Shown: piece after piece, positions 23,816 to 35,800 of the stretch
Layout of the letters: every line of letters begins with the position of its first letter
Position numbering within the stretch: position 1 is the stretch's first letter
Origin: Neodiprion pinetum
Taxonomy: Eukaryota; Arthropoda; Insecta; Hymenoptera; Diprionidae
Assembly: GCF_021155775.2 (NCBI RefSeq)
Contig: NC_060232.1
Span: 19,599,922-19,663,921, forward strand
Reading direction: 5' to 3'
Length of the DNA: 64,000 bases
The notes under the pieces: generated by a model
Told to the model about the DNA's origin: nothing
Database searches by the model: none
The model's input: the letters and a program-made list of their open reading frames with translations, nothing else
Position numbers and translations under genes: made by a program

Positions 23816-26800
23816 CTGAAAATAGAGGAAATATGATTCCATAATATGAAATTATAGATAAATAATTCATAGAATAGTCTCATATTGTGCAAATACAAGT
23901 CGATTTTTAATTCTGAAATTTTAACTTAGTTATAATTCAATTAATAACACATAAAGCCAATCCCAGTAATAAAAATCAAGTATGAATCTTCTTAGTCGTT
24001 CCAACACCAAGAACCTTGACTTGTACACAAAACAATACAATATTTCTGTATCAGTTGACACACTGGATGGGGCATTTAAAGTGTGACAGAGCAATAGTAC
24101 TCAAACTATTGATGATACTCAAAAGAGTTTCAGATGAAAGTTACATTGTTCGAGAAGGCCGTCATACTGGACCATCTTATTTCTTTTTCGATGGAGGCGC
24201 TGAGGCTACGTCAAGGTCAACGCCACTTTTTTAAATGGAACAATGTATTTTTTTTCTAAGACATTATTACTGACTTTGAGGCAAATTCAGTAATCTACAA
24301 TACAAGGTCATTCTAGGCACGCGAAGTACGAAAATAGTCGAAAAATGGAATCAAATCAAAATAATTATTGCCAAAGGATTTACTAACCTTGGTTTGCGTC
24401 TACCTACAGAAGCTGCTCGAAATGATGACCCTCGACTTGTAAGCAATTGTAACACGTTGTAAATTCGCTGTTTTCGTTTCGCGTAATCGTGGCGGCACCT
24501 ACCACGCCTGACGACATGAATAAAAGAATATACCGAGCATGTGCTGAAATTACACCACAAATGTTGGCTGAAGTTGGACGATCTTTTCATCAGCGAATTA
24601 ACAATTGAAAATAATTATTTTGATTTGATTCGATTTTTCGACTATGTATTTTAATACTTCGCGTGCCTAGAATGATCTTGTGTTGGAGATCACCAAATTT
24701 TCCTCAAAGTCAGTAATAATGTCGTAGAAAAAAAATACATTGTTCCATTTAAAAAAGTGGCGTTGACTTAGACGTAGCTTCAGCGCCTCCACCGAAAAAT
24801 AAATAATATGGTCCAGTATGACGGCCTTTTCAAACAATGTAACTTTCATCTGAAACTTTTTTGAGTATCATCGGTAGTTTGAGTACTATTGCCCTGTCAC
24901 ACTTTAAATGCCCCACCTTGTATGACATATACAGTAGCCTACAATATTACGTATACATCAGTAACGGGCTGTCCATATATTATATAAGTTGATTTTTCGT
25001 GTTTGTGAACCCTCCTTCCCCTCAAATAATAAATCATAGAACTTCGTTAAGCCTCCCTTCCTCCCCACCTCAAAATCTTACATCACATTTAAAAACTATG
25101 TAAACATTCAAAATTTGTAAAAAATATTTGAAATTTACCAGGTTAAGCTTAGAGTAAATCCGATGTGACAATATATACAAACATTATTTACTTCAGTTCA
25201 CCGGGTTAACCCATTACAAATACAGTTGAAGCTCGCTCATCCGACCTTCGATTAACTGAGGTTCCGCATTATCCGAGACGCCCATTTCATCCAAGCACTC
25301 TGTATTGACCGAGCTATATCTTTGGATAATACGAAGAACCTTGGATGAAACAGAATAATCCGCTATGCCTTGTAAGTATGAAATATTTTTGTGACGCTAC
25401 TTTGTTTGAACACGCATAAACTTGTAAAAGTTTCATGAGATTTTTTACATTGCAAGATATAAACCCGACATTTCCGATTCTAGAATCAATGGGAGAACAT
25501 CGCAATGGCTTGAATTGTATATGTTTTCCGTATCATCCGAGATTTCACTGATTCGGGGTAGGCTCTCCCCATATTATCTCGGATAAACGAGGTTCTACTG
25601 TACTGAAATTCATACCCATCGGGCACATGAAAACGTAAAATAACAAAATTATATCAGACAGTAAATTGCGTATTTTACAACAAGTAAATACTACTGATAT
25701 AATCACAACAGTCATTAAAGTTATCAAAGGTCTATTAGGTCAATCCATTAAATGTATAGTTTAGGTAATACTAACACGATTTACGCATCTTTTTTTCCTG
25801 TGTTCCATACGTAAAATAATCGTTTTTACATCAGTACAAAAAAGAGAGCATTGGAGTACATAAAAATGCTCTTTTTGTACTCCGCTGTAAAGAAACATCT
25901 TGTAAGTAAAATAGACGTTTGTTACGTAAAATATCATGTGCACCATGGAGGCAGTTTTTTTTTCTCACATGTTTGCAATTTACACTCGGCGCAAAAAGAC
26001 CTTCTTTACCTCTTTGGTGCGCAATCTACTGTTAAATGTGTATTGGAGCCTGACTCCGTCTGTGTGCTTGGAAGGGACCCAGATCCCCATTGATCACAAA
26101 CTGTAATTTTGACGATATTTGCGAAAGTTTATTCGTATTTTCACAATTTATTTCCGCATAAAACTTTATATCTTCCAATGAATCCAGAAAAAAAATCAAG
26201 CCAACCAGATTTTTTGTTGTAACTAATTCTGAGCCTCTCAGTAACCAACCTGTGTTGAACTTCGTTTGGTCTAATCAGTGTATATAATTTGAGCTATGTC
26301 CAAGTAATCTGCCTGGAATTTCTTACTTACAATTAAATTTGCTGAAAATTGCGGGACAATTGACTTTGTTGTTGAAAATTTTCAATAGAAATAATAAGGA
26401 AACTAGATCAATATCGGATGGAGCGTAATATACAGTGGTACTATTGTTTCAGTAATCTTAGGGTCATTCGAAACTCTTGATACAAAATACAGTGTCTTCA
26501 GGACGATGTCCTTTACGAAGTTAATATATGATATAAACCTCACTCGAACGTTAAATATCACTCTGAGATCTTTGGTTCAACTTGAATAGGCTAATGGAAG
26601 CAAGTGGAGTTTATAGCTAACAGTATATACATTTTACGATCTTGGAAAACTGATGCCATCAAATTTTTTTACATTGAATCTTAGGCCATTTGTTTCACAC
26701 CATTTTGTTAAACTATCAATATCAGTTTGGAAGAGCCTTCAATCTGCCTGCTCTAGGTTGCACAAATTTTCAAAAGTTTAACATCACAAGGCTCTTTACC

Positions 26801-29800
26801 GTAGTAGATACGGCCCTGACGCGTAAATTCACTTTGATCCTTCCTATACCATTTTTTCTGCTGGGCAGACCCTTAATCGTCGATTCGCTGCCGAACTGTA
26901 CAGGTCTAAAAACAAGTTCGGGTCTCTCAGACCCAACTGTGTACGAATCGGTCGAAATTTCGAAGTAAATACATGCATTTTTTTTCATTGGTTCGATTTT
27001 AAATAAGTTATATTGAACAAATTCAAACGATTTTATTACAGCCTTTAGATATTACCATTTTGTCTTTTTTTTTTATTATAAGTGTGATTTTGATATGGAT
27101 GTGTAACATAATACGTATACTCGCTGCTAAGTGCATGTAAAGTCACAGAATAAATAAAGAAAATGTTTATTCGTTGATTTTATTATTGGCAAGCCCCATG
27201 TTTACTCGTAGTCAGGCAACCGCGTCTCGGAACGCGAGTACCATCGCTCACTGCTCTGCTTAAATTGCGCACTCCACATAGAATAAAGTTTTCCTTATAA
27301 ACTATTTTTGTACTCAACAAAACGTTCTTGTCGAATTTAAAACCTATTTCGTATTATTCCTACCTAGAAACATAGAAATATACGTAGGTTCTGCTTTTGT
27401 GCTTTTACGCAATATAATTGAATCATAGCGATTTTGAGATCGGCAATGACGGTTCTCGTTATTCTTGATTCAATGTATAAAGAACGTATCCAAGAAAATT
27501 GTACTTTTACAGTAGTGACACGTGAGAACGGGCCATATGTCAATTGGAACGAAAATCGACCTACTTCCCCTCTGGAGGTTTTGTTGATAAGGATGAAAAA
27601 TTATATCATATTTTCTTTCTCAAACTTACATCTTTGCCGTTTTGAAATCTACAACGAAAATTGAATTTATATATTAAAAAAAAAAAAAAAGAAATGTCTA
27701 AATAGTCGTAAGTTCAGGGAAACTACATGATACGAAAGTTGGCCGGGTCTGGACCCAGTGTGTATAACTAAGTAGCGAAAAATACATATATGTGCACTAC
27801 TAGAGTTAACTACGTCAGGACCATTTTCTGCCTCCAAATCGTTCAAGTACAAAGAGCGTGGAATATTATCGTTACTTCTTCGGTTATTTACAAACTTCCA
27901 TAAAGCTACTATGTCAGAGTAGACTTCTGTCTCCTCAAACGATATACCATAGTCCACTTCCATTAGGATTTTACATTTGCTTCGAAGTAATTTAAACATG
28001 GAGTCATAATTAATGGTGTTATATTTTTGATCCACCTTATGGTATTTTTTTGTTACCCGTAGTGGCTACCCTGAGACAGTAGCTAAACCGTCTGAGGAAC
28101 TTCGAGAAATGTGTTGCGTATCAAGCAGCATCTAGACTAACAAACTATAGTTATCGTAATATCGTTTGTACTGTCTTTGGATGATTTTTTCTTATATTTA
28201 AATTTTCACCCGATGGACGGTCAGATGCGAAAAATGCTTTCGTACCTGACCGCCATAAACGAAGGCCATAAACGAAGGCTATAAACCCTTCATCTGACAA
28301 TCTGCCAAACTCTATCTCTCAACTTCTGCTTTTTTATTCTGCGTCCATACGGCAACCTTATGTTTTGCGTCTCTAATGCGAGACACTGCCAAATGGACAA
28401 TTTTTGAATATTTTTAATCTTTGTGTCCACGCTAACCGTCACGTTCGGATTTTATTCCTTAAACTCGGGAAGTTTCTAAGTCAAGAAATTTGTCGAGTCT
28501 GCGTGCCAGCTGTCAGTAATATAATTTTATTATATCAGTGCATCCTCGTTTTAAGCCTACGCACATTTTTTATTTTCTCAGTATTTTCGCCAGATTTTCC
28601 ATCTGGCAATTTAAACTACAACTCTTCCGTGATTGGCGACCTCTGGACCTCCTTCTTGGGTTTTCCGATCTGCGTGACCAATCATCTGTTTCTTAATATT
28701 CGAATAACGAAGTAAACGTCAACGCCTTCTTTTCTAAGGAACTCGAAATTGTCAATCACGGAAGTCAGTCTAGCCACAACCATCGAACTGTTAACGTCAC
28801 ACCCACTGTTTGACTGTTAGCTTCACGTCCACTTACTAACTTCTTAATTCGATACCTATAACTTGAAATCTTCGTTGTAACAAACGTATACTTGAATAAA
28901 GTATTAAGTTTTTTTAAAATAAAAGCACCGCGCAAGATTAAGTTGGCGCGCGGGTTCCCGTATTTGCGTGACGTCCTTTTTACTCCACCAAAAGGGTGGT
29001 GAGATTTACAACCTCATCAGGTATCGTACCATCGACGCGAGGAGACGAGACAAAATGTGTTGATTAGGGTACTACAGTTGATTATCTTGAATAGATACGA
29101 GTCAAGTTCATTAAAGCCCTCTGCACTGAGATCAATCGAATCTTTGATTAGTATACTCAGCTGGTGTCTGCTCTGTTATAAACCTTCCTTTGTTCTCTTT
29201 CATGTTGTTCAAGGAGACGGTGTGGAGCGCAAGAATATTTGTACTACGCCGTTGTTGGGAGTAGACTACTGACTATTCTGTCTTCATAGTCAATCCGAAG
29301 TCTCTAACGAAACTTTTTCAAAAATATCATAACTCAACACCTTGAAACTAATTGGAAGAGAGAACATTACGGTCGCACCTATATACCTATAAGGTAGTCG
29401 TTTAACACTATATGACAGTTTTCGCCATGTTTGTCTAACCAGGTGTCAGTAGGCACTATTATGTTACAGCTAACTAGTAGGATCACAACATTGGGGATAA
29501 ATTTAAAGGAATGTTGTTAACCCTTGTAGCGAACAAGATAGAGTGGTATTGTTGGGTGTGAAGGTCAATGTCGAAATATGCCCAACCGAAACGTTTTGGT
29601 TTTTTATAAATAAAAGTTTATTTCGACATTGACCTTCACACCCAACAATACCACTCTATCCTATTGGGCATGAAGTCAACGAACTTCATTTTGAGGCTTT
29701 ACATGTTTTTATAGTAAATTTTAATTCCACTATTATAATTCATTATTTTTGTACCGCTTGACTACCGCGTTGGGGTGATATAATTTTCGGTATCCCATGT

Positions 29801-32800
29801 ATCAATCGAATCACCAAATCGGTTTCCCCTTTACCCTTTCTGTCATCCAATTCAGAAAAAACATTGTTGAACAACTCTCTTCACTTACGATTTCTGTCCT
29901 ATGAAAGTTAACTATTATTCTTGGTGATGACTTTAGCATTTTGCAGTACCCAGATTACGTGCTCAGTTTCTTCGAATGCACACAGTGGGGCAGAATCCCA
30001 AAAAGCTGGCCAAAAATCAAATTTTTGAATTGTATGTATTCGTCTATATACGTCAAGATCTGGTTTACAGGTAGTCTTAGCATGAAATTCCGGACCTAGC
30101 AGGTATGTACCTGCTCTAGGGTCGCCTCGGCATCAGTCGACATTCAGCCGTCGTTCGGTACGCACTAAACAAGTATACGCGTCAAAAAATTCTTGCCTGT
30201 TTCAAAGTGCTGTGAAACGGACGAAACTATCGCAATTTGGATTCTCCAAAATGGAATCACTTTCTGAAGGTATGCAGAATATATAGTTATGCACAGTTAT
30301 TGCGTATTGTATGTTAGAAATATTTAAATTTTGCAACAAGTAAACATAAAAAATTGAACTGTTTTTTCTCAAATCGATTTTCTAATAGAGTTTTAAAAAT
30401 GTCTTCGCGAGTCTCGGCCTCGTTTCGACAAGGAACTAATAGTGTATAGTATAAAGTATAATATACTAAAAAACTGGCTGCTCAGGACTGCTCAACGAAT
30501 AGTTAGACTAATTTTTCGGGAGAAATACGTGGCGTGACATTAACGGACGTGTGAATGTAATGCATTGATTATTACGTTACAGCGCGTTGGTATATTTTGG
30601 CAGCTCAAACGATGGAAATACAGCCCGCCGTTTTTTCGAAAACGTTGCCACATCTGCTGAAATTACAGGAGTTGATGAAAATATGATTCACCGATTTCAT
30701 GTTATTTTGCAGGTAATTTCGACCGGATATGATATAGACGATGAAAAATTCAAAGACTATTGTGTAAATACTGCCCGTTTATTCGTTGCTTTATATCCAT
30801 GGTATTACATGCCAACATATGTACATAAAGTGTTGATGCACGGAGCAGAAATTGTAAAATATGCCCTTTTACCGATAGAAGAACTTTCTGAAGAGGCCCA
30901 AGAGTCACGCAATAAGGACATTAAGAACTACAAATTACATCATTCAAGAAAATGCTCCAGAGAATCGAATATGAGAGACATTTTCAATAGGCTTCTCGTA
31001 ACATCAGATCCATTTCTCTCAAGCATCAGGAAATTGCCCCAGAGACCGGCGAAATCTCTATATAACGAAGCTAGAGAGATGTTTAAACAACCTGAAGTCA
31101 TCATACAAGAGACAAGGAACGATTCCGATTTAGATACAAGCGGGTCAACATCAGAATCGGAATCGAATGATTCGAACATCGAAGATGACATTCAAGATTT
31201 TTGTTACTAGAAATAAATAAGAGGTATTTCATTTGCTGCAAACTTTGCAGTCAAAAAACTTTTGATAAATAAATACATTGCTCAAGAGATTTTTTACTCA
31301 TTCAAACCTAAAAAAATCATGAAATATTTTCTATTTAAAAATATTAAAAATTGAAAATTTTTACGGAATCGACCATATATCGCGTCTGCTATTTTACAAA
31401 TTAACATTTCAATAACAAATTCATAATCAGTGATCCCAAAAACCCTTAAGAAATACGATTGGGTATTTTTTACTGAATAATTTGACTAATTAGTTAAGTT
31501 ATGTCTGCCATTTTGGGTCCGCCATTTTTAAAATCGTGATTCTGATAACAGTTTCGTAATCAGCGACCCCGAAAACCCCCGAGGAAAGAATTTAAAATCA
31601 TTTACGCCACTTTCTGATTTTTGGCCAGCTTTTTGGGATTCTGCCCCACTGTGTCGAATGTGACCAATACCGGTATAGACTTTGTACTTGACGTCTTCTA
31701 TAATCTAACAATTTTGATGTTGCTGCTATAAAATAATGTATTCCCAAGCGAGGGGAAACTTATCTCTGTCAGAGTTACGACCCTCGGTTTCATGTATGTT
31801 GTGAAACAGGATATTCTTGCCACCAACTTTTTTTACGCTTGATTCCTTTAAGACTTTCTCTTCAATATGTGTATTATTGTGTATGCTCGTAGTGTGATCA
31901 TGCTTCTTACAGCATAAATCTTCTCAACAGCATTATCTGATCTACTTTCAACATCATTGATACAAACAACAGCATCCTGCATTATACAAAAGTTTACATT
32001 TAAACAAATTTTACTTATTTACGATTTCAAAATGCTATTTTTAATAGCAATTGCACAAAAAATACCTTGCCTTAGAAAAGTTATAAGAACCCCCCTCCCT
32101 CCAAATATTATCAAGTAAGTAATTATTCTGCCCCCTCCTCGCCATAAACATTTTATGTAATATGCAGACAACCCCTAAGGGTTACACTAAATTCAATGAT
32201 TAAAACTATGTAAATCTGTTGCGCGGACGCTATAGTCAGTCTTTACAGACCGCGTGTTATATCACTTATCTTGACTAATACCAAAGCACAAAACTGCATG
32301 CAATGCCAAATACAAATGTCCAATAAACTTTGTGATTCATGCGACAATAATAGAAATGGTTTTTCTGCAATTGGTGGTAATCGAATTACACGCATACATG
32401 CTATGGTGTTTTGTGTAGTAACTTTATCGTCTTCTTCACCTGAAAAACTTATTAATCGAAAAAAAATCCTTACAAAAGGATATCTCTTGAAACCGAACAA
32501 TCACTGAAAACCAGTATACAGCCAAAATAAAAGTACGAGTGTGACTCACAGTGGCTATGTAGATTTTGCACCAAGATTTGAATTGCATCAAAATATATTA
32601 TAAAAGCAATGTTTTTTTTTGGTGTTGCGATACTAAAACTGTGAAACGTTATTTCACGGTAAATAGTTTTCTTAAAGTACCGATTTTTAAAACAAATTAT
32701 CGATAAAAACTGTTTCATTTCATACCATTGAATATGATAAAATCATTTTTAGGTGTGGACATATATTGCATAACAAAATGGGTATGGTTGGCTCGGCAAG

Positions 32801-35800
32801 TTCGTCTTGTAAAACGTTTTTTTTTTCAATTCTCAACATGCATTTTTTACCTGCTTCAGTGATCTTCATTCCACGCAATTCAATTGGACCAATGAACTGC
32901 TTAACCATGTTTCCGTTGTTATAGATGAAAATCGTTGGCAAATTACTGTCCGGCCAATTTGGAATACAAGTTGTAGAGATGCTTTTCAAAAACTTCGTCG
33001 CTGGGAACTTTCTAGCCAAAGATGTCAAGTGTTGATTCAGTAGAGAACACAAGGGGATCCTGAAAGAACATTGAACAATTGATTAGTGATTGTGAATTGA
33101 AGGTTGTAAGGTTGATTTTGTGAAAGAAACGAAATACGTAATAAATTAGTTCCGAATCAGCCTAATAAAACCATTACTATTGTACCCTACTATCCTCATC
33201 ATGTTAAATTGTATCCAAATTTAACATCATCCAGAAAACAATTAGTCTTTTACAGCTGTTATTTGGAAACAAAACATGACACAGACATGAAAAATATGAT
33301 TGTAAAATTTCAGACATCTACAAATTTATCTGACATGGGCCAAAATTCAATTGTTTCCTAATTATTTTACGATTGTGATTTCTCGTGATTTATTTGCCAG
33401 CCAAAATATACACTTTTCTCCATAAGGAGAGACAAAATGAGGAGGGCCCCCTTAGCGCCGAAACATCACGAATTAAATCCCTCACTTTTTCATTGAACTA
33501 AACATTGAGAACTTTCACCGAGATAAGGTCGAGAAAATATTCAACACGAAATAGTATATCCTGAAAGAGAGAGTTATACCTCTGTGCTCAACAGGTAGTT
33601 AACAATTGATTTATTAAATAAAGATTATAATTTTTAAAATTAAAAATAAAATTTTTAAATCACAAAATACCTTGAGCCAGTACAACAGATATTACATTCA
33701 TAGATTATTTGGTTATTTCTTTAACCAAGGTTGTGCTTAGCACAGTTTGTTATCTAGCACAAATTTATGTCACACTTTACAATTATCCAATAGCATATCT
33801 GATTCGGATAACTGTTTTATAGTACATAATAATGTACAACAAATATGTTTAATATACTCTGATATTTTTGCGCCTTTTGTTTTATCTGACACTTGTACAT
33901 TTGGTAATAGGTTGAAATACTTAATAGATGTATAGATTTTTTTTGAGATTGTTTTCTTATTCAATGGTCTTTTGATGTCTTTATTTCTTGTTACTGTTAT
34001 TGTAATGATATATAGCATACTTCTTTCTGCATAGTTTTGTAATACCAAGTATTTTAGTACTTTTGAAAAGTTTTTTGAATCTATTTTGAAGTAATTCAAG
34101 AGGTTGCAGATCAGCTGCGTAAGCACCTCTCCAGATAATTAGAACATAGTTCAAAATACTATATACCAGCATAAGACCTAGGTATTTCAAATTTTTCGAC
34201 TTACAAGAGAAATATACGGTCAACGGGTTTTTGTAATTCTTTATACTTATAGTAAAGAAAGGTCCAGACCCAAATAACAAATCCGCAAAGCTATAGGGCT
34301 AAGTATCCAGAAGTTTTCGAAAAAATGAATTTGGAATAATGTAGGAAAGTTACGAGCGAGGGATATACGCTTATGTTGAATAACTTGATAACGAGGCCCG
34401 TGGCTCGCCGGGTAGCACACGAGTCTAGTATCCTGTAGATCGCTAGATCGAGTTTCACTGCTGAACTTATTTTTTTGTCTCAAACTCTTTGAACGCCTAT
34501 ACCCACATCACTTAACAAGGAAATTTGTTTTCGGATGGAGATTTTGTAAAAAAAAATTTAGTTGCAAAACTTCATCCTTCATACAATGTGCAAGATGCCG
34601 TAAAACAGTTTGCTTTCCTTGCTTTTACGACGAATATCATCCGGGTTCATGTGAAACTTTGGAGCAAGAGTAAAAGGTTACGTGATTGTAAGAAAAACTA
34701 TAATGTAATAAAAAAGAATGAACGCCATATATGTAACGATTATTTTTGTACTGTAAGTTAGTTAGAATTAAGGAAAAATATAAAATAAACTCTTGCATTA
34801 CATTTTTGATTTTTGAACAAAAAAAAAAAAAAAAAAAACGTGAGCTTTAGATAGAGATAGAGAGAGAGAGGGTGAGAGGAAGAGAGGAAGAGAGGAAGAG
34901 AGGGAGAGGGAGAGGGAGAGGGAGAGGGAGAGAGAGAGATAGAGAGAGATTATTTGCATCGTTGTACTGCTCGGTACACTATCCACATAACTAATATAAA
35001 TTATTGCACTGCAAATATTATACACTACCATTACTTTACACGGAGATCTGTTTTCCTCTATAATCTGAAGCTTTCTTTGTCCAGCACAGCTGGGTCGACA
35101 CATAATTTTTAAATTTTATTTCCCAAAAATGAACTTTTACCTGACTTTTCCAGCGTCTAAGAATTCCTTGAAATTTGCATATTTCCGATATGATAACAAT
35201 CATGATAACCCGATATAAATAAACAAATTTACTTCTATTTGATGTAAATATGTTCATTCGGCATGCATTACCCTTGCTTGTAGAGATGTAAAACAACCCA
35301 AATCTCTTTTCCGGCACAATTAACTTCTTGAACATAATCTTGTGCTGATATTTCTCTAACTTCGCCAAATTTTGCCTTCTCCGTAAGTTCTTTAATTTCA
35401 GCTATCCTCTTTCTCCGGTATTCCAACAGCACTTTTTCGTCTTCTTCATCTTCAAGTTCATCTAGCTCATCGAGTGTTAGACTGTCCGCGTTATGGCTAG
35501 CTGGAGAAAATATAATAATGAATAATACTGACTCATGCAACTCAAGGTGGGTAAATTTGCTCTCGCTCATCAGCAATCATGGTGACCACTTTTCGGACAA
35601 AAAATTCCCTGATTTCTCCCCGACCAGTTATCCAATTTTCCCTGACAAAACGTCTTATTATTTTCATTAGTGCTACGAGTTCCCAATTAAAATACCCCCA
35701 ATTCTTCAATTCATTTTAAAAAAAATACATGTTCCCATTTAAAAAAACAATGTTGACCTCCAAATAACCTTGTAAACCTCCACCAAATGAAAAGTACGAT

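Larger units (their letters stand above)
29981..31653 (+). mobile_element. Transib-like element with RSS-like ends
   Basis: The element is 1673 bp, with inverted ends matching over about 39 bases. Each end is heptamer CACAGTG, a 23-base spacer, then CAAAAATCA. This layout equals a 23-spacer recombination signal sequence and is known for Transib elements. The gene inside is cut down to a first-exon-like stub (ATG at 30251, GTATGC donor at 30270) and a C-terminal open frame. Full-length Transib elements are about 3 kb, so this is an internal deletion derivative. The flanks share TCGAATG on both sides, rather than a plain 5-bp duplication. It sits in PDCL3 intron 4. Confidence 0.75.

Noticed and set aside
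26690..26988. Plus- and minus-strand frames as a host gene
   Set aside because: Overlap LINE reverse transcriptase debris on the minus strand; no independent domain.
34396..34465. tRNA gene
   Set aside because: A- and B-box-like strings only; no acceptable cloverleaf, no terminator; at most a SINE remnant.
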